From Nemertoderma westbladi (lineage: Eukaryota > Xenacoelomorpha > Nemertodermatida > Nemertodermatidae): DNA of 64,000 nt. Below the pieces are notes generated by a model. It was not told the DNA's origin, did no database searches, and was given only the letters and a program-made list of their open reading frames with translations. The stretch lies in assembly GCA_032718475.1 (NCBI GenBank), contig JAUCBJ010002506.1, positions 1 to 64,000 on the forward strand, written 5' to 3'. Below, one piece after another: positions 1-9,449 of the stretch. Every line of letters starts with the position of its first letter. The first letter of the stretch is position 1. Both the position numbers and the translations under genes were made by a program.

Positions 1-19
1 ATTTTTCGTATTTATTATT

Positions 20-1084
20 ATGGCCTTAACGCAAAAAACCGTAGCAACAAATAGCTGGAAATTTACTTACAATAAATATACTTGTACCGCCGTTCACAGC
101 AAGTATTTTATTGTGGAATCTCAGGAGGACAACGAATCAATTTGTTTTTCCCATCAAGATACCCACTATTTGCTAGACATTCTAGAAACAATAACCAACA
201 ACCAACATCAATCCAGACCAGCAATTATACCAGGTAGGATATATCCCACTCTTTGTTTTGCGCGGGGAAATTTGAATATATCCATCAACCCCACATCGGG
301 TGATGTTTACGTTCAGAAACAAGGCAAATGTAAAGTCCTCAACAAAGCTTTTACTGAAGTTCTAATTCAATACAGAGGGAAATTATTGCAATTTCTCTCT
401 CCACCGCTAGAGATTATTAGCGATCAATTCTACATTGAATTATCAAATCCAGAGTTTATTGGATTTGTAACAGCTTTTAAAGGAACCAACTATGTTGGCT
501 TATGGAAAATCAGCGTTAGATACGTTGATAGTGTTGGTTTTAACTATTATACGGGTTTCAATTTGTCAAATCAGGAACTAACCGTTTTGTTGCGAGAGTG
601 GGACACTCAAATTGATGAACCAGACAAGCATCTTTTTGATAAAAATATCATTCAATTATCAGACCGTCTCAAAATGATTAAAACCAATAATAAAAAAATC
701 ATTATCACCAACACCGATAATTCTACTGAAGTAGGAGCCGGCGGAAATTCTATTGAGTTGCATTACTTGAATGATAAAGCCCATATTAGTTTTCTCAAAG
801 AGGCTATGGATGGCGTTTCTCTTATTGAAGCCAATGTAGACGGTTTTGTCCTTTTGGATAAACCTAAAGCATTCGTAGAGATCCCATCACCTAATCCGGA
901 TGTTGAAGAGAGTTGCTCTCAACCGCAACAGGTCTTTCCGGAAATATTACCTCGGAAGCCAAGATCAACGAGTAAATTTACCAACGCATCACCTGCAAAG
1001 AAACAGAAAGTTGCTGTTAACCCAGCTCCAGTAGATCTAGTTACTAATTCTCCTTGGAAACCAGATTATTATCCTAACATGTAA
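20..1084 (+). CDS. Polinton protein of unknown function, possible PC4-like ssDNA-binding fold
   Basis: This is a 354-aa ORF, complete in the window, starting directly after an AT-rich TTTATTATT leader. Two stretches resemble the PC4 (p15) core pattern of beta-strands ending in a G-x-x-L-(S/N) turn and a helix. Residues about 135-205 have an FKG turn, an I-x-V-R-Y strand and a GFNLSNQEL turn before a helix. Residues about 75-125 are a weaker second copy. The C-terminal 70 residues are Pro/Ser/Lys-rich and probably disordered. It lies upstream of the polymerase on the same strand, which would suit a replication or transcription accessory protein. The PC4 assignment is pattern matching by eye only. 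The ORF itself is secure as a gene because of its length, composition and position. Confidence 0.6.
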   Translation: MALTQKTVATNSWKFTYNKYTCTAVHSKYFIVESQEDNESICFSHQDTHYLLDILETITNNQHQSRPAIIPGRIYPTLCFARGNLNISINPTSGDVYVQKQGKCKVLNKAFTEVLIQYRGKLLQFLSPPLEIISDQFYIELSNPEFIGFVTAFKGTNYVGLWKISVRYVDSVGFNYYTGFNLSNQELTVLLREWDTQIDEPDKHLFDKNIIQLSDRLKMIKTNNKKIIITNTDNSTEVGAGGNSIELHYLNDKAHISFLKEAMDGVSLIEANVDGFVLLDKPKAFVEIPSPNPDVEESCSQPQQVFPEILPRKPRSTSKFTNASPAKKQKVAVNPAPVDLVTNSPWKPDYYPNM

Positions 1085-1175
1085 ACCTGATCATAAGTTA
1101 AACTCTTTGAGGTTTCCAATACCCATAGGCGATTGATGTTTGGTGATTGGTTTAAAATTATTTCACTCGCTAGCA

Positions 1176-1182
1176 TATAAAT
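1176..1182 (+). promoter_or_regulatory. TATA-box-like element upstream of polymerase gene
   Basis: The sequence TATAAAT lies about 100 bp upstream of the polymerase start, followed by an AT-rich leader with an (ATT)n run at 1239-1260. Position and sequence fit a TATA promoter. This is of interest because a TBP-like protein is encoded by the same element. No experimental evidence is available. Confidence 0.35.
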
Positions 1183-1277
1183 GTTTAGATATAGTCAATA
1201 TCATTTCATTTCATTTTATTTTAATCTTTGGAGATATTTTATTATTATTATTATTATTTATCTAAACAAACTTCAGC

Positions 1278-1316
1278 ATGGATAAAATAACAATATGTTG
1301 TCATTCTGTCATATGA
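1278..1316 (+). other. Short upstream ORF overlapping the polymerase start
   Basis: An ATG at 1278 in good initiation context (purine at -3, G at +4) opens a 12-codon frame that stops at 1314-1316. It overlaps the polymerase ATG at 1295 in a different frame. It is Cys/His-bearing (CCH), like the start of a zinc finger, and the polymerase frame continues with a finger-like HNYLRHLRSH. Either it is a regulatory uORF, or the true polymerase start was here and a small indel shifted the frame. Confidence 0.35.
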
Positions 1317-4300
1317 ATATAACTAGACATAATTATTTACGCCACCTACGGTCACATTTTGAAAGTTATTCTTGTTTTAAGTGTCATGTCGTGACTTCAT
1401 GCTGCGAAATTTGTAAACGACATGAATCAACTACTGGTTGTAAAGAAATGGAGTTCCGTACCTATCAATTGACTTGTTCTACCTGTAATAAAGAGTATAC
1501 ATATGAGAATTATTTACGACACGACTGTCACTTGAAATGTTACTACACAAGAAAGCGTAAATCTCCGCAACATAAAAAAAATATATTATTTAGAAAAAAA
1601 TTAAGGGTGGCTCTTGGTACATGCGCAACAATTTTTACGCGGGAACAAGAAGCTCACGATAATCGTCTTGAAATTTATGTCCATGACCTCCCAACTTCTA
1701 GAGATTATCCCGATGTAGAAACAGCAGTAACGCAAATTCGAGGTTATATTCTTCAGTTAATATTTGATAGATTGAAAGAAATGAATGTTCTTAGACTGTG
1801 GTTAGGTCTAAATGTATTAATGTACAGATCACATTTTTCAGAAGGTGAGCAATTGGAAACCTTTTATTTTAATTCTTCCGGTGGTGCTATTAATACTGTA
1901 GATTCATCACAAAGTTTTGACACATGGTTTGAGTATGTGCTGGAAAATATATTACAAAAAATAGCCATCTTTAACACACGTGGTTCAGGGTGGCGTATTA
2001 AATCTTTATTAAGGGTTGAAATTAAATTAGCTGAATCTAAGTGTAGGTCGTTACTATATAAGGGGCATGGATATATGGAATTACCTAAGGTTCTATCGAG
2101 TAAACGATGTGTTATAAATGTACAATCGGTTGATAATGACTGTTTCAAATGGGCTATTATAACCGCAAAATTTGGTAGCAAAGTGAAAAACAACAAACAG
2201 CTTACTTCATCATACAAAAATTATATGAGTCATTTCATTTTTGACAACGGAAAAAATGATTATCCAACAGAGTGGCAGTTAGCGATTAAACTTTTTGAAA
2301 AACAAAATTCAAAATATATAATTAATTTACTATGTTGGAATAACGACAACAAACACACCCCTGTATCTATATTAAGACAACCTCCGTTTAGTAAAATTAC
2401 ACCTGATAAACAGTTATTAAATATATTACTTGTAGTAAAAAATAACAATGTACCTAAACTGAATCATTATGTTTGCATAACTAACTTGAATCGATTGCTG
2501 AATACGAGAGCTCTTCATATCAGCAATAGGAAATATTGTGAAAGGTGTTTGACTCATTTTTTTCGAGCGGAAGTTCTTCATCGACACCGTCTCTCCTGCT
2601 ACCAAGGAAGAAGTCAACGAGAGAAACTACCTAATAAAAAAAGAACATACATTAGTTTTACAAATTTAGATAGAACCTTATCCCCATTGTTTGTCACCTA
2701 CTTTGATATAGAATGTATCTTACAACCTTCAGTTAATAATCAAATTATACAGGAGCATATACCGTGTGCTGTGAGTTATTTAATTATTCCCAATAGTGAA
2801 TTACTTGATGCTCCAAAATGTCATTTGAAAACATTCGTAAAGTCAAATAATAATAATTGTATTCAAGATTTCTTAGATTCATTATATACTGATTTAACTG
2901 AATTATGTTGTTGGTCAGAAATATACACTCATAAAACTATGTCATTTACTAATATTGATTTTGTAAATTTTGAACAAGCAAAATTTTGTTTCTATTGTAA
3001 TGTTACTTTAAATAATAATGTAGGGAAAAACAGACATCATTCACATATTACAGGTAAATATATTGCGGCAACCTGTAATAGTTGTAACCGAAGTTTATCA
3101 TTGAAACGATACCTGTATGTACTTTGCGGGCACAATTCCAACAACTACGATATACATTGTATATTACAAACCGGATTTAGAGATAAGAAATACACAGATT
3201 GGGATATAAAGGTTATACCGAGAAATACAGAACGATATATTTCACTGAGTGCATTTATCCCAATTCAAAACACTTCTAAGAAAATTGAGTTACGTTTCTT
3301 AGACACATATCAATTTTTAAGCTTTTCTTTAAGTAATTTAGTTGAGTGTTCAACAAAGGATGTAGCGAGTCATGATATAAGCTCAATTTTACCTATTACT
3401 CTACAAGAAATGAAATATTTTTATCCAAACTTGAATAACTCAACAATTAAATGGAAAGGAGTATTTCCATACGAGTACTTGACAGATATAAATAAATTTA
3501 ATGATACTGGTTTTCCATCTATAAATAATTTTTTTAGTAACTTAAGTCAAAAAACATGCACAATTGAAGATTATAGGTTTGCGGAATTATCATGGGTACA
3601 ATTCGACTGTGTGAATCTCAAAGATTATCTTTTAGCCTATTTAAAACTCGATGTTTGTTTGCTTGCTGATATATTTGAGAATTTTAGGAATGTTTGTAAA
3701 CAAAATTACGATTTAGAAGCGGTTTTTTACTGTAGTATCGCGTCATTTACCTATGATTGCGCACTAAAATATAATAAATGTAAAATAGAATTAATAAAGG
3801 ATTATCAGACATATAGAGATTTTGAAAAATCAATTAGGGGTGGTGTTTCATTTTGTCGAAAGCATTATATAGAATCAAATATACCAGGAACAAGTACATA
3901 TGATTCTACTAAGGAAGAATGCCATATTTTTAATATTGATTTCAACTCTTTATATTCTGGGAATTTAAGTAAAAAACTACCCACCTCACAATTCAAAGAA
4001 GTAAGTATTAAACACTTAGAGAATGCAATTCCAGAAAAACTAATTGAGTACTTGGTAGATTTAGACATTGATGGATCTACTGGATATTTTTTAATATGTG
4101 ATTTAAATTATCCCAAAGCTATTCACGATCAAACATTACAATTACCGTTAGCTCCAGAGCATTTAAGTATAAATGAATCAATGCTTTCGCCTTATATGAG
4201 GGAACAATTTAATAACTTGTCGATACAAAGAGGTACCTCCCGTAAATATAGGATGCCTACAGCAAAACTCTTGCTGACGCAATTTGATAAAGAGTTTTAT

Positions 4301-5338
4301 CATTTACATTTGAAACTGTTAAAATTTTATATAAAACATGGATTAATTGTTACTAAACTACATAAATTATATTCTTTTCAACAAGAATTTGTATTTAAAA
4401 ATTACATCGATTTTAATATTAATCAAAGGCGATTAGCAAAAAGTTACATTGAAACAGCTGTCGCGAAATTGCTCAATAATTCGTTATTTGGCAAATCAAT
4501 AGAAAAGATAAGAGATCGATGTAACTTTCGTATCGCCATTAGCAATGATAAATGCGACCAATTGGTGAATCGTATTAATCACGAACAATTTATAATATAC
4601 AATAATACATTATCGGGACATTTATTAGTGAAAGACTCTGTAACTCTCGATAAGCCTATATTTATTGGTAGCACTGTGTTGGACTTGGCTAAATTGGATA
4701 TGTATGAGCTGTTTTACAATAAATTGCTACCTATTGAGAAAGAATTAAACTGCCGTATTGAAATTGCTGCATCAGATACGCACTCTTTAATAGGATGTTA
4801 CTATAATACATCGCAGAATAATTTTTTAAAAGCATTAATTAAAAATAATATTTTAGATACATCCAATTACCCTAAGGATCACCCTCTCTACAGCGATAAA
4901 AATAAATCGAGACTTTATTACTGTAAAGATGAACTAGCTTCACGTGAAATTAAACAAGCAGTATTTTTAAGACCAAAATTATATTCAATTTTGGAATGGA
5001 ATAACAAAAATATTCGTAGAGCAAAAGATATTACAAGAGCTGTTGTGGAAACGAATATTACACATGAAGAATATTTAAAAGCATATAACTCAAATGAAGA
5101 AATAAAAAAAAACATACACAGATTTCAATCTAAATTACATCGTATTTATACCTTAAAGCAAAATAAATTTGCACTCAGTAGCTTTGATGATAAACTTTAT
5201 TGGGTTAATAAAAATCAATCACTTCCTTGGGGGCACTATAAAACAAACCTCAAAAAACCTATAAAAATATCAAATATACCAATTTATGAAGAACCAAAAG
5301 ACGATGGTGTTGATGATGAATTATCAAATAGTAAATAA
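1295..5338 (+). CDS. polB: Protein-primed family B DNA polymerase (Polinton PolB), altered motif C
   Basis: This 1,347-aa polymerase would replicate the element from protein-primed ends. The N-terminal 90 residues contain Cys/His clusters typical of Polinton polymerases. The 3'-5' exonuclease motifs are visible: Exo I FDIE (D471, E473), Exo II around NYD (D619) and Exo III YLKLD (D786). Polymerase motif A is DFNSLYS (D882) and motif B is KLLNNSLFG (around 1060-1066). A KLY motif follows in the C-terminal part. Motif C reads SDTHS (D1161, T1162, H1163). The second of the two metal-binding aspartates normal in family B is His here, a change possible by one G-to-C substitution, so the enzyme may be inactive. 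The reading frame is otherwise open end to end. The 3' end overlaps the next ORF by 53 nt. The start could be upstream at 1278 if a frameshift is assumed. Confidence 0.93.
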   Translation: MLSFCHMNITRHNYLRHLRSHFESYSCFKCHVVTSCCEICKRHESTTGCKEMEFRTYQLTCSTCNKEYTYENYLRHDCHLKCYYTRKRKSPQHKKNILFRKKLRVALGTCATIFTREQEAHDNRLEIYVHDLPTSRDYPDVETAVTQIRGYILQLIFDRLKEMNVLRLWLGLNVLMYRSHFSEGEQLETFYFNSSGGAINTVDSSQSFDTWFEYVLENILQKIAIFNTRGSGWRIKSLLRVEIKLAESKCRSLLYKGHGYMELPKVLSSKRCVINVQSVDNDCFKWAIITAKFGSKVKNNKQLTSSYKNYMSHFIFDNGKNDYPTEWQLAIKLFEKQNSKYIINLLCWNNDNKHTPVSILRQPPFSKITPDKQLLNILLVVKNNNVPKLNHYVCITNLNRLLNTRALHISNRKYCERCLTHFFRAEVLHRHRLSCYQGRSQREKLPNKKRTYISFTNLDRTLSPLFVTYFDIECILQPSVNNQIIQEHIPCAVSYLIIPNSELLDAPKCHLKTFVKSNNNNCIQDFLDSLYTDLTELCCWSEIYTHKTMSFTNIDFVNFEQAKFCFYCNVTLNNNVGKNRHHSHITGKYIAATCNSCNRSLSLKRYLYVLCGHNSNNYDIHCILQTGFRDKKYTDWDIKVIPRNTERYISLSAFIPIQNTSKKIELRFLDTYQFLSFSLSNLVECSTKDVASHDISSILPITLQEMKYFYPNLNNSTIKWKGVFPYEYLTDINKFNDTGFPSINNFFSNLSQKTCTIEDYRFAELSWVQFDCVNLKDYLLAYLKLDVCLLADIFENFRNVCKQNYDLEAVFYCSIASFTYDCALKYNKCKIELIKDYQTYRDFEKSIRGGVSFCRKHYIESNIPGTSTYDSTKEECHIFNIDFNSLYSGNLSKKLPTSQFKEVSIKHLENAIPEKLIEYLVDLDIDGSTGYFLICDLNYPKAIHDQTLQLPLAPEHLSINESMLSPYMREQFNNLSIQRGTSRKYRMPTAKLLLTQFDKEFYHLHLKLLKFYIKHGLIVTKLHKLYSFQQEFVFKNYIDFNINQRRLAKSYIETAVAKLLNNSLFGKSIEKIRDRCNFRIAISNDKCDQLVNRINHEQFIIYNNTLSGHLLVKDSVTLDKPIFIGSTVLDLAKLDMYELFYNKLLPIEKELNCRIEIAASDTHSLIGCYYNTSQNNFLKALIKNNILDTSNYPKDHPLYSDKNKSRLYYCKDELASREIKQAVFLRPKLYSILEWNNKNIRRAKDITRAVVETNITHEEYLKAYNSNEEIKKNIHRFQSKLHRIYTLKQNKFALSSFDDKLYWVNKNQSLPWGHYKTNLKKPIKISNIPIYEEPKDDGVDDELSNSK

Positions 5339-5867
5339 AAATATAAGTTGTAAGCAGATCATTTATGGACTTAATTTAAAAGAATTAAAAAATCAATTGA
5401 CTGGTAAAATTGTACTCAAACCTAATCAGTTTATATATAAGGTATTTGGTGCAACCATATTAATGTTTACAAATGGACGAATAACAATTCTCGGTAGAAA
5501 ATATAATTTTAATAAAGTGAAAAAGCATATATTCGAAAAAACAAACATTAATTTGATTTTTAAATCAATCAATTTGTGTACTTATATTTTTAGTATCGAT
5601 ACCGTAATTTATAGGTTACTTATAAACAATATCGGGTTTTATATTATATTTGATAATGTTAAACTAGAAATTTCATACGAGCCCGAAATATTCAATAACT
5701 GTAAAGTCAGAATAAATAATATTGTTGTTGTTTGCTGCTTCTACACTGGTAAATGTACATTAATGTGTTCCCCATTTAAATTTCATATATATTATCCTAT
5801 ATTCAACAAACTGGTTAATAATTTATTATTGTTTGGTGTGAGGGTTTTTGATGTAAAATATAATTAG
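5286..5867 (+). CDS. TATA-box-binding-protein-like (TBP-fold) protein
   Basis: This 193-aa ORF overlaps the polymerase 3' end by 53 nt in another frame. It shows the two pseudo-repeats of the TBP saddle. Repeat 1 (about 28-85) has a strand-turn with ATILMFTNGRITILGRK, like the TBP 'alifsSGkmvctGAk' hairpin, followed by a helix. Repeat 2 (about 95-185) has SYEPEIF, then VVVCCFYTGKCTLM followed by a helix ending near NKLVNNL. This matches the order YEPELF, strand, SGK, strand, helix of TBP repeat 2. The protein is about the length of the conserved TBP core and has no N-terminal extension. It would be expected to bind promoter DNA, either to direct transcription of the element or to compete with host TBP. 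TBP-like proteins are known in some large DNA viruses; I am not aware of one described in a Polinton. Assigned by eye, without a profile search. Confidence 0.65.
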   Translation: MKNQKTMVLMMNYQIVNKNISCKQIIYGLNLKELKNQLTGKIVLKPNQFIYKVFGATILMFTNGRITILGRKYNFNKVKKHIFEKTNINLIFKSINLCTYIFSIDTVIYRLLINNIGFYIIFDNVKLEISYEPEIFNNCKVRINNIVVVCCFYTGKCTLMCSPFKFHIYYPIFNKLVNNLLLFGVRVFDVKYN

Positions 5868-6627
5868 TGCGAGTGAAATTTATTGTTGTTCTTGTTGTTG
5901 CTGTTTGGTGGTGGAGATTTTTACTGTAAAATATATATATTAAATTTGGCTGGAAAAAATTTATGAATATTTTTTTTTAAAATCAACAACTAGTTGGGGG
6001 AAATTAACTAACTAACTTCAGTAGAGCGATTGCTTGTAACACTCAAGTAGGCATAGTTTACTCAGCGACCGTAGCTAGCTAGCTAGCTAACTAAGCATCG
6101 CTGCTCACGAGTGAGCTACAATAGCGCATCTGTTACTTATGAGTGTGCGTGTGTACGGCAGGCAACGCTAAGCTCAGTGAGAAAAGATTATGACTATGTG
6201 CTGGTATTCATAGTCAAAGACGATGCCCTCCTATCTGTTACTAGTCTGTATACCGGTACATATCATTAAAACATCAGCTATGCATCTCCCTACATTCAGA
6301 ATAGAACAATGAACAGAGCATATATCGCTAACTAATCCGCATGGGAAAGGTTTATGTTGTGCATTTTGTTAACTATGAAAATTTTGTAATCTAAACATCT
6401 GCGACCCTCTACAAAAATATATATAAACTCAATTTTTCTAACAGTGAACTATAATTTTGTTTCCCTACCGTAAAATAAAAAAATAAATACCGGTATAGAC
6501 TAGGCCTAACTTATCTTCATATTTGAAAAAAAAAAACTAACCTCAACCAACTTCAGTTCCGACAATCCTTCTCTATCAATCAACAAACTTCAGTTCCGAC
6601 ATCCAATATCCAACACCGACATCCAAG
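5868..6627. other. Intergenic region in Polinton with recurrent AACTTCAG motif
   Basis: No gene is seen. The region has CTAG tetranucleotide repeats at about 6073-6090, general low complexity, and three copies of AACTTCAG (about 6014, 6550 and 6584). The same motif occurs just before the polymerase start at 1270. It probably holds the promoter and leader of the 117-aa gene at 6628; the TCAGT core resembles an arthropod-type initiator. Confidence 0.4.
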
Positions 6628-6981
6628 ATGGCATTTTCTTTCATTGAAAATAGCGACGACTGTTTATTAAAATTTGATGTTGATGGAGATGACCTTTATT
6701 TCACTTCATTAAATGTAACTGAATTACATTTAAAAAACAACAACGGTGAAATAACAATAATGATTAAAAATAAAACCAGCGGCAGCCAAGGTCACCAAAC
6801 CACATTGACGACCAATAAAAACTTCAATTTAAACGTTAGAGTTCAACCTGGAGCGGCGCATCAGATAAGTCTAGACAATTATAGTAGGGGAGAGAACTGG
6901 GGTGAACATGAAGATATAGCAGCAGCTCCAGTTCCAACACCAACTCTACTACTTCCATCTGATCCGAGAATACGTCAGTAG
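6628..6981 (+). CDS. Unknown 117-aa Polinton protein
   Basis: I do not recognise this protein. The start (CAAGATGG) is in good initiation context, preceded by two AACTTCAGTTCCGACA repeats. Residues 1-50 are predicted beta-rich (alternating hydrophobics such as LYFTSLNVTELHL and EITIMIKN). Residues 50-90 are Asn/Gln/Thr-rich, and the tail is Pro-rich (APVPTPTLLLPSDP). It is the last plus-strand gene before the strand switch. It could be a small regulatory or virion protein. Support comes from its position, start context and clean open frame, not from homology. Confidence 0.45.
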   Translation: MAFSFIENSDDCLLKFDVDGDDLYFTSLNVTELHLKNNNGEITIMIKNKTSGSQGHQTTLTTNKNFNLNVRVQPGAAHQISLDNYSRGENWGEHEDIAAAPVPTPTLLLPSDPRIRQ

Positions 6982-8095
6982 ACTCGTACAGCAAGTAGAC
7001 TCATAGGCCTATATAATTAGTCACGTGTGTTACTGGTATCAGTAGGTTTTTATATTGTATTGTATATTTTATATCTAATTAAAAAAAGCGAATACATAAA
7101 TAAACTAACTATGTTTTATATATAGTCCCGTCAACATAGAGTGAATGTTAGTAACAGAGAATGTGGCTGATTTTATATAGGCTTAGTTAGGTATACCGCG
7201 AGCTGCACCTATTGTATCCGAGTGGGGCCTTTATATGACTGGTTGAATGAAGGGGTTCCTGACTGTGTGTGTTCTAAAGGTTAACGGTATAGCATACAAC
7301 ATACTGTCATAAAGTGAATGTTGAAAGTTAGTAACAGAGAGTGCGAGGGGATTTTATAGGTCCAATAGCGCTACCGGTACCTAACCACACCTATTGTTGT
7401 ATCCGTGAGCTAGTCAGCTTTCAGTTGAGGAGTAGTCATTAGGCCTATATGCCTAACCGAATGAAGGTGTACCTTACCTATCCACAAGTTCTAAAGGTTA
7501 ACCGTAAACCATATTGGGGCAACATTCGAAAAAGGGGGCCGCATAAAGTTAACTATAGCTGTATAGGCTTGCCTATGCGACAGTAATGTAGATTAGACCA
7601 ATTAAAGTTGTAAACAGAAAATTGGAAGCATTCAAGTGTAATAGCCTAATCCTTAAATCGAAGAAACCTGCATGTCTTTGCTCTATCCAAGTATCCAGTT
7701 ACAAGAGTGCTACAGTGCCGGTACCAGTAGGCCTATTGTTAGGTGGGCCCCTCTAATGCTGCATTCACGAACCCTCATGTCGAGTTAATTTAATTTTATT
7801 ATTTAGCAAGTAACGCTAAAGCTCTGTGGCTGCTGTCGGTGCCATTCTGCCGTTCTACAGTCAGTTTAGCGTTGTTGCTGCTATATGTCTGTATGTGTGT
7901 AAAGTCAGCTACTGGTAGTTAAACTCTGATACAACAACCGGCTACCGGTAGGTACGGTGTGTTTGTGAGTGTAAACTTAAGCCCTACACCTTCAGTCAAA
8001 CTGAAATATAAAAAAATAGATTTTAATGTTTTTATTATTTTTATTGACATTTAAACAATTATATTATCCCATCACATTACATGCTTAGAGTAAAC
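6982..8095. other. Strand-switch intergenic region with diverged 180-bp duplication
   Basis: No coding sequence is seen. About 7135-7300 and 7315-7510 are diverged direct copies of each other; they share GTGAATGTT, AGTTAGTAACAGAGA, CACCTATTGT, GAATGAAGG and TTCTAAAGGTTAAC in the same order. The segment separates the plus-strand replication genes from the minus-strand virion genes, so it sits between the two converging 3' ends. Confidence 0.45.
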
Positions 8096-8701
8096 CTACT
8101 GTACGAGTACATCTTCCACCGCAGTTATTTCTTTCTGTTTATCATCAGTGTCAGTTAAACGCTTTCTCACGAAAAATCGTTTCAATTCAAACCCGCCGAC
8201 ACGTTTTGCAGAGCAGTACCGCAGACAGTTATCCTTTGTGTTTAAGTGAAAAGCACATTTATTTTCTAGTGCAATAAATTGATCGTGGAAGGGACAGGGG
8301 GTTAAATAATTGTAATATTGCTGATATTGATATATCTACAATTTCTCCATCAAATTTGGTGCGAGAACATCAAGTTGGGAAACTAATATTGCCCGCTTCA
8401 TCAACCCAAATACATGTATATTTTTTTTATATTTTAAATGTCTCTTCATGTATTTTTTAAAGTCATCTTGCGAAATGTCGCCGTAATCCTAAGGTAAATG
8501 CGAAGTCATGTCTCGTAAATTGTTTACGTGGGCTTCATCTAATGCTGATAACTTAATATTAGGCGGACCTTTAATTAAAAACGTCTTTACATTAGTTTTG
8601 GTGTAATTAGAATCGAATATAGCAAATTCTTTAAATACTACTGGATATTCCTTATTGTCTATCTTATAATATTGAAAATCAACAAAAATAATATTATCCA
8701 T
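8096..8701 (-). pseudogene. Degraded Polinton gene, possible DEDD-exonuclease-like protein
   Basis: From the ATG at 8701 a 202-codon frame runs to the stop at 8096-8098 but contains two in-frame TAG codons, at 8489-8491 (after codon 70) and 8336-8338. The rest of the frame is clearly coding in character, with a Cys/His cluster (CPFH then CAFH then C) and a basic C-terminus. The N-terminus, IIFVDFQYYK, with strands and an acidic residue, resembles the first strand of an RNase H-like or DnaQ-type exonuclease. That functional idea is weak. The gene starts 31 nt after the protease stop, so it is the last member of the minus-strand block. Confidence 0.6.
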
Positions 8702-8732
8702 TTTATCTGATAAACAAAAGTTAAATGATTAA

Positions 8733-9188
8733 TTACAACGCTTGTTGGTTTATTTTATAATAATTAACAAGCCATTTATATAATATTATTTCATTTATTT
8801 CCACATTATTTGTAAACGCTCTCATTGGATAGTTTGTATGAATTCGATTTACCAAGTAATAAAGACAGTATAATCCACATGTGGTCCTCCTAGGGTCTTG
8901 AAATTGTTTCCGGGTAGTACGCCATCTTGCTGAATTTATCTCAAGCCATTTTTCGATACATCTGTTTGGATATTTTGGTCTGAATGAATTAAATAATTCA
9001 GCCTCATTATCTCGTATATATATAGCAATCCAATGAACCCCGGGTAGATGCTGTTTATCGGTGTTTACTATTAACCCATAATCTCTCCGTTTATTATTAT
9101 TATCTAATTTAGGTAATTTGTTAGATGGAAACGCACCCAAATAGTGACTACCCACTGGAAACATATCAAGGTCCTCTGTAGATAACAT
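8733..9188 (-). CDS. Adenovirus-type (Ulp1-fold) maturation cysteine protease
   Basis: This 151-aa protein carries the catalytic order of the adenain/Ulp1 superfamily: His52 in GVHWIAIYI, an acidic/Asn position at FNSF (Asn67), Gln97 in KQFQDP and the nucleophile Cys104 in TTCGLYCLYYL. Polinton proteases of this family are thought to cleave capsid precursors after GG-type sites. The GG-rich minor virion protein at 12.4-12.7 kb would be a natural substrate. The gene starts 2 nt after the native stop of the major capsid gene (9191-9193) and is followed by the degraded gene at 8701. It appears intact. Confidence 0.88.
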   Translation of the reverse strand: MLSTEDLDMFPVGSHYLGAFPSNKLPKLDNNNKRRDYGLIVNTDKQHLPGVHWIAIYIRDNEAELFNSFRPKYPNRCIEKWLEINSARWRTTRKQFQDPRRTTCGLYCLYYLVNRIHTNYPMRAFTNNVEINEIILYKWLVNYYKINQQAL

Positions 9189-9190
9189 AC

Positions 9191-9262
9191 TTAATCGATA
9201 TGTATTTCTTTCCTGCTATTTAAACTTAATGATTGATCATAAATATTAAAAACGATTACATT
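9191..9262 (-). pseudogene. Displaced 3' end of the major capsid gene
   Basis: On the minus strand an open frame of 24 codons ends with TAA at 9191-9193, 2 nt before the protease ATG. Its hydrophobic-strand composition fits the end of a jelly-roll capsid protein. The tight spacing to the protease matches the other gene junctions in this block. It is separated from the rest of the capsid gene by the LINE tail at 9263-9449. Confidence 0.6.
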
Positions 9263-9400
9263 TATGGTCTCAACCAGCGGACCCCTTGGAAATAAGCTGC
9301 AAAGCTTTAGGGGTAATCCTATATGTTATGTTGGACAATACCTTTATACCAGTACATTGTTTGGTGTATTTGTTATTGTTTTTACATAATGTATAAATAA

Positions 9401-9449
<49 letters not shown>
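9263..9449 (+). mobile_element. 5'-truncated LINE 3' end with (ATCT)n tail, inserted in the capsid gene
   Basis: The sequence ends in AATGTATAAATAA followed by about 12 ATCT units (9401-9449), a typical 3' terminus of CR1/L2-like non-LTR elements. The upstream CCCTTGGAAATAAGCTGC and AGGGGTAATCC also look like such a 3' UTR. It interrupts the capsid frame. The capsid ORF now stops at a TAG supplied by the ATCT tail read on the minus strand. Exact target-site duplications were not resolved. Confidence 0.7.
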
